Assembly (NCBI GenBank): GCA_001487125.1
Contig: LN913013.1
Location: 372,001 to 436,000 of the forward strand
Length of the DNA stretch: 64,000 nucleotides
Direction: 5' to 3'
DNA from: Gabonibacter massiliensis
Lineage (GTDB): Bacteria > Bacteroidota > Bacteroidia > Bacteroidales > Marinifilaceae
The translations under genes were made by a program, and so were the position numbers. The notes beneath the pieces are model-generated. The model did no database searches. It was not told the DNA's origin and saw nothing but the letters and a program-made list of their open reading frames with translations. Of the stretch, positions 26,765 through 34,871 are shown piece after piece (position 1 is the stretch's first letter; each line of letters begins with the position of its first letter).

Positions 26765-26796
26765 CAAAGGAAAAGATAAAAAAAGAATAAAGCAAA
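26765..26796 (-). promoter_or_regulatory. Promoter of the SAM-riboswitch/homocysteine operon
   Basis: On the minus strand TTTG (26796-26793) is followed after exactly 20 bases by TTCCTTTG (26772-26765), a 7-of-8 match to the -7 box's fixed and flanking positions. It lies just upstream of the riboswitch aptamer. Confidence 0.65.
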
Positions 26797-26829
26797 TCTT
26801 TTCGTGATTTTTAATGGAAGGAATTAAAT

Positions 26830-26858
26830 GATTCTGTGATTGAGAGATTCTGTGATTG
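26830..26858. repeat. Direct repeat GATTCTGTGATTG x2
   Basis: Two identical 13-base copies at 26830-26842 and 26846-26858 share the core of the inverted repeat found after uvrA (14153-14233). Confidence 0.7.
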
Positions 26859-26909
26859 GGTGATTAGTAAAATGAACGTAGAATTTTTAATGATGGTTTT
26901 TTATGAGAA

Positions 26910-26944
26910 AACACACTGCCTGTTATTATTTCAGGCAGTGTGTT
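26910..26944 (-). terminator. Terminator of the PorT-type gene
   Basis: A perfect 13-bp stem (26910-26922 with 26932-26944) with a 9-base loop lies just past the stop of the minus-strand barrel gene and is followed on that strand by a T-rich stretch. Confidence 0.85.
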
Positions 26945-26957
26945 CTTTTCTTTTTCA

Positions 26958-27527
26958 TTATATGATTTTGAAACCGAGAGTCAGATTAACCGTACTCGGA
27001 GCTTTTACTCCGTCACCGAATTTTTTTAAACCGAATTCGTAATCCACATCGAAGGTCACTTTCCATACATCGACTCCGGCTCCGACCTTTCCGTTCCACA
27101 TCATCTTATCGGTATCGAAATAATCTTTAGAAAGTCCTTTAATCTTTACGTCTTTGGTTATGAATGAAGCGACCGGACCTACAAATCCACGTAACTTCAC
27201 GACGGGCAACTTTAGAAGATAATAACCGACCATGACAGGAATATCTATGGATGAGTATTTTAAATTCCGTTTCTCATTCGTTGCCTTGTCCTTTGCCTGC
27301 GTTTCCTTGTGTGCAAAATTCAAAGCCGGTTCCAAGTAGATTTTTCCGAAATTGACTCTTACAAAGGCTCCAAACATATAGCCACCATGAGATTCAACTT
27401 TTAAGTCTTTTACTTTAATTTTCGTGTCGTTCCAACCTCCATGAATTCCGATACTGATAGGAAACGATTGTGCCATTGTCACTACACTGAAGAGACAAAA
27501 TAAAGATAATACTACCAATTTTTTCAT
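26958..27527 (-). CDS. PorT-type outer membrane beta-barrel protein
   Basis: A signal peptide (MKKLVVLSLFCLFSVVTMAQ) is followed by about 170 residues of alternating amphipathic strands ending in a hydrophobic, aromatic-poor strand (TVNLTLGFKII). This is the pattern of the PorT/OMP_b-brl_2 barrels common in Bacteroidota. The ATG at 27527 gives the clean signal; one four codons upstream (27539) is possible. The role is not predictable: members range from secretion accessory proteins to plain small barrels. It is a single gene with its own terminator. Confidence 0.78.
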   Translation of the reverse strand: MKKLVVLSLFCLFSVVTMAQSFPISIGIHGGWNDTKIKVKDLKVESHGGYMFGAFVRVNFGKIYLEPALNFAHKETQAKDKATNEKRNLKYSSIDIPVMVGYYLLKLPVVKLRGFVGPVASFITKDVKIKGLSKDYFDTDKMMWNGKVGAGVDVWKVTFDVDYEFGLKKFGDGVKAPSTVNLTLGFKII

Positions 27528-27577
27528 ATTGCATTTCATTTTAGTTCCGGTGTAAAAATATGAATAATTTTTAATTT

Positions 27578-28342
27578 TTAAATCTGTTTACGTTTAAATT
27601 CAGATAGAATAATACCGGTGGCAACACCTACGTTTAGGGATTCTGTCGAATAAGTGCCATCAGCAAAACTGGGTATGGTCAATTTCCGGCTTACGAATTG
27701 TTCTATTTCGGGGGATATGCCTTTACCTTCGTTTCCCATCACGATAAACCCTCGCTCTTCCAAATGGGAGTGGTAGATGTTTTCACCGTTGAGGAAAGTA
27801 CCGTAACATTTGAAATCATCTTTCACGAACTGAGGGATAAAGGAAAGCAAATCCACGTAATAAACGTTTACGCGAAAAATAGCTCCCATACTGGCTTGAA
27901 CGCATTTGGGATTAAAAATGTTTGCACAATCGTAATCGCAAAATACGGAATGGATGCCGAACCAGTCACATACTCTTAGGATGGTTCCCATGTTACCCGG
28001 ATCTTGTATACCGTTTAATATCAGAGAAAGTGTGTTGCTGATTTTTTCCGGTTGATACGTTTTATCGGGAATTTCAGCCAAAGCAATCACTTCCGGTAAA
28101 GATTTGAAATTGGATAGAGGCTTCATTTCAATCTCGTTTACTTCTATGGTCCGGCATTGTCTTGGGATTCGGGGATGACGATCTATCCATTCCGGATAAG
28201 CGACAATGGTATCGATTTTCAGATCGGACAAAAGTAATTCACCTACTAATTTTTCACCTTCTATTTTAAAGAGATTATATTTATCCCTGAATTTCTTTTT
28301 TTCGAGGTTTTGGATTACATTTGTTAGATGTTTGCTAAGCAT
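27578..28342 (-). CDS. TrmH/SpoU-family RNA 2'-O-methyltransferase
   Basis: It methylates a ribose 2'-OH in rRNA or tRNA using SAM. The N-terminal substrate-binding part (about residues 1-100) resembles RlmB-type domains. The SPOUT knot motifs are clear: NGIQDPGNMGTILR (motif 1, about 108-121), VMGNEGKGIS (motif 2, about 195-204) and ESLNVGVATGI (motif 3, about 234-244). It is 254 residues long. Which nucleotide is modified cannot be told. It is divergent from the TamA-like gene across a 56-base gap. Confidence 0.9.
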   Translation of the reverse strand: MLSKHLTNVIQNLEKKKFRDKYNLFKIEGEKLVGELLLSDLKIDTIVAYPEWIDRHPRIPRQCRTIEVNEIEMKPLSNFKSLPEVIALAEIPDKTYQPEKISNTLSLILNGIQDPGNMGTILRVCDWFGIHSVFCDYDCANIFNPKCVQASMGAIFRVNVYYVDLLSFIPQFVKDDFKCYGTFLNGENIYHSHLEERGFIVMGNEGKGISPEIEQFVSRKLTIPSFADGTYSTESLNVGVATGIILSEFKRKQI

Positions 28343-28370
28343 ATTTTAGGCTTGCTGGTTAATAAAATAC

Positions 28371-28378
28371 AAACATAA
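28371..28378 (-). promoter_or_regulatory. -7 promoter element of the SpoU methyltransferase gene
   Basis: On the minus strand the sequence is TATGTTTG, a full match to TAnnTTTG, 29 bases upstream of the start codon, within the short divergent gap. Confidence 0.55.
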
Positions 28379-28398
28379 TATTTTTTTGAGATTTGAGC

Positions 28399-30720
28399 AT
28401 GGGTGCGGTGTGTAAGATAGGTATTATTTTGTCTATATTTTGTTTTTTCTATTCTTGTTCTCCAACCAAGTATGTGGGAAAAGATGAGTATTTGTTGGAT
28501 CGGGTACGGGTAAAAGTGAGCGGTCACCGGGCGAACAGGAGTGATATTAAGCGGAATATACGTCAGAAACCGAACACCCGTATATTAGGGGCAAGTCGTT
28601 TTCATTTGGGGTTATATAATTTAAGCGGACGAAACGAGAAGAGATGGCTTAACAGGTTATTGCGTCGTATAGGAGAAGCTCCTGTAATTTATAATCCTTT
28701 TTTGACGACCAGAAGTAACGAACAAATTAGTTTATATCTCCGTAATAAAGGTTTTTACAAAAATCAGGTGAAAGATACCGTGTACTATAAAAAGAAAAAA
28801 GCCATTGTAGAGTATCGGATAAACACGGGTCCGCAGACGAAAATAGACGATGTCTCTTTTTTGCAAAAAGAGGAAAGGAACAATAAGGAACTGACAGGGG
28901 AGAGCAATCTGGTGGAAATGTATTATCAGGATACGCTGAAAACCTTATTGCATAAAGAGATGCCTTTGGATATGGATGTGCTGGATAATGAAAGGGAGCG
29001 AATAACGCGTATGTTGCGGGAAAAGGGATATTTCAATTTCTCCAAAAATTTTATTCAGTTTTTTGCCGATACCTCTTCGGTCAGTCGGGCCGAGACGGCA
29101 AAATTGTTTGTCCATATCATTCAAACGGTTGCGGATAGTGCTGCCTTTCAACGTTATTTCCTGAGAGATATTCATTTGGATTTCGATTACGATCCTTTGT
29201 TGAACGTGGGTGGGAGAGACTCCTCTGTCAGGCATATGGAATACGACGGATACAAAATTACCTACCGGGATCGGCTGAAGATAAAACCTAAGGTCATTAC
29301 GGAGACCATTCAGATGGAACGCATGGAATTGTATAATGTGCAACGGGTGTTGGAGACTTATTCCCGCTTGCAAGCGTTGAATTTATTCAAATTTATTAAT
29401 ATAGATTTCAAGGAGGTCGAGACGGACGACGAGGTAAAAACCTTGGATTGTTATATTCAATTGTCACCGGTCAAACGGCAATCCTATAATGTTTTTTTGG
29501 AGGGTACCAATAGTTCCGGTAATTTGGGTATCGGGGGAAATTTCACCTATAATCATCGTAATCTTTTCAAAGCAGGAGAAAATTTTTCCGTAAGCGTATG
29601 GGGAACATTGAAAAAGGAACAAATTGACGAAAAAGGAAAGATTTTTAATACGAAGGAGATCGGGGCGGAGATCAAGTTCGTTACTCCCCAGTTTTGGATG
29701 CCTTTTTTCAAAATGAAGGATTTCAGGCGTAATTTTGCCCCGAAAACTTCTATCTCTTTTTCATACGGGTATGAATATACGCCTTATTATACCCGTTCCG
29801 TTGTGAATGCCCGTTTTGGTTATCTCTGGAGGCTTTCCAATAAAAGATGGAGGTATAATTTCGATTTAATCGATTTGAATTACGTGTTAATGAAGAATGT
29901 AAACCGGAGTTTTGTCGATAGTTTGAAAAACGAATACATTAAAAATACGTATACCGACCATATGATTTTTTCAGCTGTTTTTTCAGCGACCTACACGGAT
30001 CAGATCGTTAATTCAAAGGAGATGAGTTACAATTATTTCCGGGCTAATTTAGAGTCTTCGGGTAATTTGTTATGGGGTATCGACCGATTGTTCGGGGAGA
30101 GGAGAAAGGGAGAGAATCGGGATGATAAATATTACAAATGGCTGGGGGTACGTTATGCCCAATTTGTAAAGGCGGATGCCGAATACCGTTACCACTGGTA
30201 TATTAATCGGGCCAACTCGATCGTTACACGGTTGTTTATAGGTTGTGGCTATCCGTACGGAAATATGAAGGTATTGCCTTTCGAAGAGTCCTATTATTGC
30301 GGGGGGGCAAGTGATATCCGGGCGTGGCAAACCCGGACGTTAGGACCGGGCTCTTACGATTTGGGGAATAAATATCCCAACAGCGTGGGAGATTTTAAGT
30401 TGGAGGCCAATATAGAGTACCGTTTTAAGTTAATTTGGTTGTTGGAAGGGGCATTGTTTGTGGATGCGGGCAATATCTGGAATATAAATCCTAAAGAAGA
30501 CAGGCCAGGTGCGCAATTGAACACGGAATTTTTTAATCAGGTTGCCATCGGCACGGGTGCGGGGTTGAGGATCAATGCCAATTTTTTCCTCTTGCGTTTT
30601 GATTTGGGTATTAAAGTGAAAGACCCGGCTTTGCCTGCCGGGAATCGTTTTGTGATGTTTAATTCGAAAGGAGGGTTCAGGCGTTCCGTGTTTAATATCG
30701 CTATCGGTTATCCTTTCTGA
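28399..30720 (+). CDS. TamA/BamA-like Omp85-family outer membrane lipoprotein
   Basis: The 773-residue product has a lipoprotein signal ending FFYSC, then POTRA-like repeats (about residues 30-420) and a C-terminal Omp85 16-strand barrel (about 450-773) ending in the strand RSVFNIAIGYPF. Such proteins insert or translocate outer-membrane or surface components; a lipidated N-terminus is a feature of the Bacteroidota TamA-like group. The ATG at 28399 is preferred to a TTG at 28393. It appears to head a unit with the histidine kinase, regulator and nucleotidyltransferase genes downstream (36-base gap). Confidence 0.86.
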   Translation: MGAVCKIGIILSIFCFFYSCSPTKYVGKDEYLLDRVRVKVSGHRANRSDIKRNIRQKPNTRILGASRFHLGLYNLSGRNEKRWLNRLLRRIGEAPVIYNPFLTTRSNEQISLYLRNKGFYKNQVKDTVYYKKKKAIVEYRINTGPQTKIDDVSFLQKEERNNKELTGESNLVEMYYQDTLKTLLHKEMPLDMDVLDNERERITRMLREKGYFNFSKNFIQFFADTSSVSRAETAKLFVHIIQTVADSAAFQRYFLRDIHLDFDYDPLLNVGGRDSSVRHMEYDGYKITYRDRLKIKPKVITETIQMERMELYNVQRVLETYSRLQALNLFKFINIDFKEVETDDEVKTLDCYIQLSPVKRQSYNVFLEGTNSSGNLGIGGNFTYNHRNLFKAGENFSVSVWGTLKKEQIDEKGKIFNTKEIGAEIKFVTPQFWMPFFKMKDFRRNFAPKTSISFSYGYEYTPYYTRSVVNARFGYLWRLSNKRWRYNFDLIDLNYVLMKNVNRSFVDSLKNEYIKNTYTDHMIFSAVFSATYTDQIVNSKEMSYNYFRANLESSGNLLWGIDRLFGERRKGENRDDKYYKWLGVRYAQFVKADAEYRYHWYINRANSIVTRLFIGCGYPYGNMKVLPFEESYYCGGASDIRAWQTRTLGPGSYDLGNKYPNSVGDFKLEANIEYRFKLIWLLEGALFVDAGNIWNINPKEDRPGAQLNTEFFNQVAIGTGAGLRINANFFLLRFDLGIKVKDPALPAGNRFVMFNSKGGFRRSVFNIAIGYPF

Positions 30721-30756
30721 TGGAAAGTGTAGATTATTAATTGAAATATAAAGGTA

Positions 30757-31704
30757 ATGGTTTCTCAAATTGTGGTTTATCTCTCTCTGTTGTTTCAGGT
30801 CGTGGCTATGGGTTTTGCCATTAGTTTGTTCAAACGGACTAAATTCAATGCAGCCTGGATTCTTATTTCTACCGGTTTTTTTCTGATGACGATTTATCGG
30901 GTGATCGAATTGTTCCCTTCCATGAGACGAGGCGAATACGAGGAGCTTTATTTGACGAAAGTATGGTTGTCGTTTATAATCTCTTTAGCCTTTGCTATCG
31001 GTGTATTTTATATCCGTAAGGTTTTTCAGTTTTTACGTCGTTTGGACGAGATCCGGGACGAATCAGAAAAGCGGGTGGTTTCGGCGATCATTCGTACGGA
31101 AGAACAGGAGAGACAACGCTTTGCCAAGGAGTTGCATGATGGATTGGGACCTTTATTGAGTGTCATTAAAATGTTGTTATCCGGGTTTAATACCCAGAAT
31201 AAGGAAGAGGTAAACGAACGGATAAAAAATAACCTGAAGCAGGCAGTTGACGAGGCAATCGTGAGTGTTCGGGAGATATCGGCCAATATCAGTCCTCACA
31301 TATTGAATAATTTCGGATTGAAGGATGCAACGGACTCTTTTATTCGTAAATTGCGTCCTGCAGAAGGAATCGATATTCAATTTAAGACCAATATTGCCGG
31401 AAGACGATTTACCTATAACGTGGAAGTGATCATGTATCGGGTGATTTGTGAATTGATAAATAACACGTTACGTCATGCGGAAGCTACTAAGGTTCGAATC
31501 GATCTTCGATATAGAAATGATATGCTTTATTTGGAATACGAGGATAATGGCTTGGGATTTGATATGCAACAGATCGAGAATGAAGGAGGAATGGGGTTAA
31601 GCAATATGCGTTATCGCTTGAATTCGGGAAATGGAGATATAGAGATATTCAGCTGTCAGGGAAAAGGGATGAAAGCTACTGCTTTTATTAAATGTAATGT
31701 GTAA
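30757..31704 (+). CDS. NarX/DesK-type sensor histidine kinase
   Basis: Three N-terminal hydrophobic segments (about residues 5-25, 32-50, 70-90) are followed by a HisKA_3 dimerisation helix with the phospho-acceptor motif FAKELHDGLGP, then a HATPase_c domain (N box NNTLRHAEA, G1 DNGLGF, G2 GGMGLSNMRYR). There is no large extracytoplasmic loop, so the sensor is probably the membrane domain itself. It overlaps or abuts the LuxR-type regulator gene, which is certainly its partner. The signal is unknown. Confidence 0.9.
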   Translation: MVSQIVVYLSLLFQVVAMGFAISLFKRTKFNAAWILISTGFFLMTIYRVIELFPSMRRGEYEELYLTKVWLSFIISLAFAIGVFYIRKVFQFLRRLDEIRDESEKRVVSAIIRTEEQERQRFAKELHDGLGPLLSVIKMLLSGFNTQNKEEVNERIKNNLKQAVDEAIVSVREISANISPHILNNFGLKDATDSFIRKLRPAEGIDIQFKTNIAGRRFTYNVEVIMYRVICELINNTLRHAEATKVRIDLRYRNDMLYLEYEDNGLGFDMQQIENEGGMGLSNMRYRLNSGNGDIEIFSCQGKGMKATAFIKCNV

Positions 31705-31708
31705 GACT

Positions 31709-32359
31709 ATGGATAAATTAAGAATATATTTGGTCGACGATCATAAATTATTTCGGGAAGGGTTGAAATTATTGCTTTCCAATCAGGATTTCGTACATCA
31801 TATTTATGAAGCCTCTAACGGTAGGGAATTTATAGAAAACTTGTCGTTTGTGGATTGCGACGTGGTATTGATGGATATTGAAATGCCGGAGATGAATGGG
31901 ATCGAAGCTACGATTCAAGCCATGAAAATGAAGCCGGAGCTGAAAATTATTGTACTTTCCATGTACGGAGACGAGCAATATTACTATAAAATGATTGATG
32001 CCGGAGCTAAGGGGTTTATGCTTAAAAATTCCGGTATCGATAAGGTCGTAACCGCTATCCAAAAGGTTTCCGAAGGGGAGAGTTTCTTTTCCGAGGAACT
32101 TCTTGTGAATATTCTGAATAATATGCGTGATAATAAAGCGGACAGTCACGACGTGGTTGATAATGACATATCCGAACGGGAATTGGAAATTCTTTACCAG
32201 GTATGTCGAGGATTATCTAATCAGGAGATTGCAGACAAGCTGTTTATCAGTAAACGAACGGTGGATAAGCATCGGGCTAATTTATTGAGTAAAACGGGAT
32301 GTCGGAATACCGCGGCTTTAGTCATGTACGCGATTAAAAATAAATTGATTCAGGTGTGA
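31709..32359 (+). CDS. NarL/FixJ (LuxR-HTH) response regulator
   Basis: The receiver has the acidic pair D10/D11 and phospho-acceptor D56 (LMDIEMP), and a GerE-type helix-turn-helix (SERELEILYQVCRGLSNQEIADKL, then SKRTVDKHRANLL) lies at about residues 152-205. The start at 31709 (MDKLRIYLVDDH) begins the conserved fold; an ATG at 31697 would add four residues and overlap the kinase gene by 8 bases. Together they form a two-component system whose targets are unknown but may include the adjacent envelope genes. Confidence 0.93.
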   Translation: MDKLRIYLVDDHKLFREGLKLLLSNQDFVHHIYEASNGREFIENLSFVDCDVVLMDIEMPEMNGIEATIQAMKMKPELKIIVLSMYGDEQYYYKMIDAGAKGFMLKNSGIDKVVTAIQKVSEGESFFSEELLVNILNNMRDNKADSHDVVDNDISERELEILYQVCRGLSNQEIADKLFISKRTVDKHRANLLSKTGCRNTAALVMYAIKNKLIQV

Positions 32360-32395
32360 ATATACAGGATAACGGTTCTTTAAATGGCGATTATA

Positions 32396-33127
32396 ATGAA
32401 TGGAATGATATTTGCGGCAGGCTTGGGAACTCGTTTGCGACCTTTGACTAATGATCGGCCTAAAGCGTTGGTGGAGATTAACGGAAGGACTCTATTGGAA
32501 CGGGTTATCGGGAAAATGAGGTCGGCAGGAGTGGAGCGTTTGGTCATTAATATTCATCATTACGCGGATCAGATTGAAACTTTTCTGAGAATACATAATT
32601 GTTTTGACATGGATATCCGCTTGTCGGACGAGCGGGAGTTATTGTTAGATACGGGAGGAGGGGTTAGGAAAGCCCGTGAACTGTTTATTCCGGAAAAAGC
32701 GGTATTGATTCATAATGTGGATATCCAGACAGATGTGGATCTTTTGGAATTGATCGCTCAACATGAAGACCGGAAAGCGTATGCGTCTTTAGTGGTACAA
32801 AAAAGTGAAGCCGACCGGGTGTTGAAATTCAATCGGGAAGGAATACTGAAAGGATGGGAAAACAAGAAAACCGGAGAACAAAAGATTGTTGACGATGATT
32901 TCTATTGTTCCCAAGAGTATAATTATTGCGGTATACAAATATTAAGTCCGGAGTATTTGGATCGTATGATTCATACGGGCGTATTTTCTATTATAGACGA
33001 ACATCTGGAACAAGCGAGATCATATTCGCTCCAAATGTTTTTATACGAGGGGCGATGTTTGGATCTGGGAACGCCCGAGGCTATCCGGCAGGCTTCTTTG
33101 TCAGAGCTTTCCGCTTCCCGGTATTAA
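32396..33127 (+). CDS. Sugar-1-phosphate nucleotidyltransferase (MurU-like)
   Basis: The Rossmann-type NTP-transferase fold opens with MNGMIFAAGLGTRLRPLT (signature GxGTRxRPLT) and continues with PKALVEINGRTLLERVI, DTGGGVRKA and VDIQTDVDL metal-binding positions. The length of 243 residues and the LLDTGGGVRKA motif resemble MurU, which makes UDP-MurNAc in cell-wall recycling, and also short mannose-1-phosphate guanylyltransferases. The MurU assignment is tentative, as no AmgK-like kinase is adjacent. It is 36 bases after the response regulator. Its end overlaps the convergent lipoprotein gene. Confidence 0.8.
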   Translation: MNGMIFAAGLGTRLRPLTNDRPKALVEINGRTLLERVIGKMRSAGVERLVINIHHYADQIETFLRIHNCFDMDIRLSDERELLLDTGGGVRKARELFIPEKAVLIHNVDIQTDVDLLELIAQHEDRKAYASLVVQKSEADRVLKFNREGILKGWENKKTGEQKIVDDDFYCSQEYNYCGIQILSPEYLDRMIHTGVFSIIDEHLEQARSYSLQMFLYEGRCLDLGTPEAIRQASLSELSASRY

Positions 33128-33490
33128 CTTGATCTTATTGGTATCTTCGAAGAATTTGAAATACATGTAAAGCTTGTAATTGAAATCGAAGCCGTAATCA
33201 ATCCTCATACTGTAATCGATGTAACTATTCACGCGAGGATCTCCGCTTGCGTACCTGCGATTCCATTCCTGGGCGTAACGATAGTTGGTGAATTGATAGT
33301 ATTCGTTGCTGTACTGATTTACGATGCTTTTATGGGTGGCCATCCAATAATCGAAACCGGGGTCGAATACAATAAGTTCGTAACGTGTAGAATCTTTGAT
33401 TCCGAGACGTCCCGTTTTATTCGTCATATGCTGTCGTGATGCACAAGAGAAAAAGAGTACTGTTAATACAAGAATACCTAACGTTTTCAT
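33101..33490 (-). CDS. Small lipoprotein (DUF6146-like)
   Basis: A lipoprotein signal (MKTLGILVLTVLFFSC, Cys16) is followed by about 110 residues with a conserved-looking aromatic core: IVFDPGFDYWMATH, YAQEWNRRY and INYGFDFNYKLYMYF-like segments. This matches, from memory, the DUF6146 family of Bacteroidota lipoproteins of unknown function. The last 27 bases overlap the end of the convergent nucleotidyltransferase gene. Confidence 0.7.
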   Translation of the reverse strand: MKTLGILVLTVLFFSCASRQHMTNKTGRLGIKDSTRYELIVFDPGFDYWMATHKSIVNQYSNEYYQFTNYRYAQEWNRRYASGDPRVNSYIDYSMRIDYGFDFNYKLYMYFKFFEDTNKIKLIPGSGKL

Positions 33491-33554
33491 CGGATAAAGA
33501 TTTAATTTATAAATTATTATCTCCTAAGTTACGAATTTTATGTAATATAACCAT

Positions 33555-33591
33555 AAAAAAGGGGAACAAAATATCTTGTTCCCCTTTTTTT
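33555..33591 (-). terminator. Terminator of ridA
   Basis: A perfect 15-bp stem (33555-33569 with 33576-33590) with a 6-base loop and A/T tracts at both ends can work in both directions and lies just past the ridA stop. Confidence 0.9.
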
Positions 33592-33606
33592 CCTGTTCCG
33601 ATAGAA

Positions 33607-33984
33607 TTATTTGACCGCGATGGTTTCAATTTCAACCATGGCTCCCATCGGAAGGGCTTTTACGGCAAATGCGGCTCGTGCGGGACAATCTGTCTTGTAA
33701 TATTTAGCGTATATTTCATTCATATCCGCAAAATAGGACATATCTCCTAATAAACAAGTGGATTTGACCACGTTTTCAAAAGTATATCCAGCCTCTTCGA
33801 GAATATAGCCGATGTTTTTTAAACATTGTTCTGTTTGTTCCTTAACTCCTCCTTCCACGAACTTTCCCGTGTTTACATCAATGGGAAGTTGCCCGCTGAT
33901 ATAGAGTGTTCCGTTTGCTTCAATAGCCTGACTGTATGGACCGATAGCTTTAGGGGCCTGGGCCGAATTAATTACTTTTTTCAT
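33607..33984 (-). CDS. ridA: RidA-family reactive enamine/imine deaminase
   Basis: It hydrolyses reactive 2-aminoacrylate and related enamines, protecting PLP enzymes. The 125-residue protein starts MKKVINSAQAPKAIGPYSQA, the family signature; an upstream ATG at 33999 adds five residues. It carries the catalytic Arg at R103 (CPARAAF) and the closing VEIETIAV strand. It is a single gene with its own terminator, cytoplasmic. Confidence 0.95.
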   Translation of the reverse strand: MKKVINSAQAPKAIGPYSQAIEANGTLYISGQLPIDVNTGKFVEGGVKEQTEQCLKNIGYILEEAGYTFENVVKSTCLLGDMSYFADMNEIYAKYYKTDCPARAAFAVKALPMGAMVEIETIAVK

Positions 33985-34049
33985 AATGATTATATCCATG
34001 TTTATAAATTACTGTAATATACGCGAATATACATAATTTGTTTAAAAGA

Positions 34050-34087
34050 AAACGAAGCTATCGGAAAACCCTCCGACAGCTTCGTTT
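34050..34087 (-). terminator. Terminator of the rubrerythrin gene
   Basis: A 16-bp stem with one mismatch (34050-34065 with 34072-34087) lies just past the rubrerythrin stop and has T-rich flanks on both strands. Confidence 0.85.
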
Positions 34088-34105
34088 TTTAATGATAAAG
34101 GAATA

Positions 34106-34678
34106 TCAATAGTTATTCTTTTTCTCTTCAAAATAGGCTTGTGGATGGGCACAGGCGGGACAAGCCTTGGGAGCTGTTTTGCCTTTGTGGACATAACCGC
34201 AGTTCCGGCATTGCCATAAGATCTCTTCCTCTCTTTCAAATACTTTTCCGGCTTCAACCCTTTCCAATAGTATCCGGTAACGGGTTTCGTGTTCGGCTTC
34301 TACAGCAGCGATATTACGGAAAACAGCGGCGATAGCGTTGAATCCTTCCTCTTCGGCTACTTTTGCGAATTCAGGATACAACTCGGCCCACTCTTCGTTT
34401 TCCCCTTCTGCGGCAGCTTTCAGATTTTCTGCTGTCGTTCCGATTTTTCCGGCGGGATAGGAGGCTGTGATTTCAAGCATTCCGCCCTCTAAAAATTTGA
34501 AGAAACGTTTCGCGTGTTCTTTTTCCTGCTCGGCTGTCTCTGTAAATACGGCAGCAATCTGTTCAAAACCCTCTTTTTTAGCTACACTTGCGAAAAAGGT
34601 ATAGCGATTTCTCGCCTGTGATTCTCCTGCAAATGATTTCAATAGGTTTTGTTCTGTTTTAGTTCCTTTAATACTCAT
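34106..34678 (-). CDS. Rubrerythrin
   Basis: It is a cytoplasmic peroxide-scavenging protein of anaerobes. A ferritin-like four-helix domain (1-145) carries the di-iron ligands in ESQARNRY (E19), EQEKEH (E51, H55) and AAVEAEHETRY (E127, H130). A C-terminal rubredoxin domain has C157/C160 and C173/C176. Length (190) and domain order are classical. The upstream region holds the palindrome ATTGTACAAT (about 34721-34730), a possible regulator site. It is a single gene with its own terminator. Confidence 0.95.
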   Translation of the reverse strand: MSIKGTKTEQNLLKSFAGESQARNRYTFFASVAKKEGFEQIAAVFTETAEQEKEHAKRFFKFLEGGMLEITASYPAGKIGTTAENLKAAAEGENEEWAELYPEFAKVAEEEGFNAIAAVFRNIAAVEAEHETRYRILLERVEAGKVFEREEEILWQCRNCGYVHKGKTAPKACPACAHPQAYFEEKKNNY

Positions 34679-34871
34679 AAATTTTTTGTTTTGGTGTTTT
34701 TGATTCTATTTTGATGATACAATTGTACAATAAAATACAATGAAAAACAAATCTTTATTTTTTATAAATGAATAAATAAAATCTATAAACATGGAACTCT
34801 TTTCGGAGGCAAAAGCAATGTCCCGAAAGGTACGCACTCTCCGCGTATCTGAATAATATCGGATATATTCG

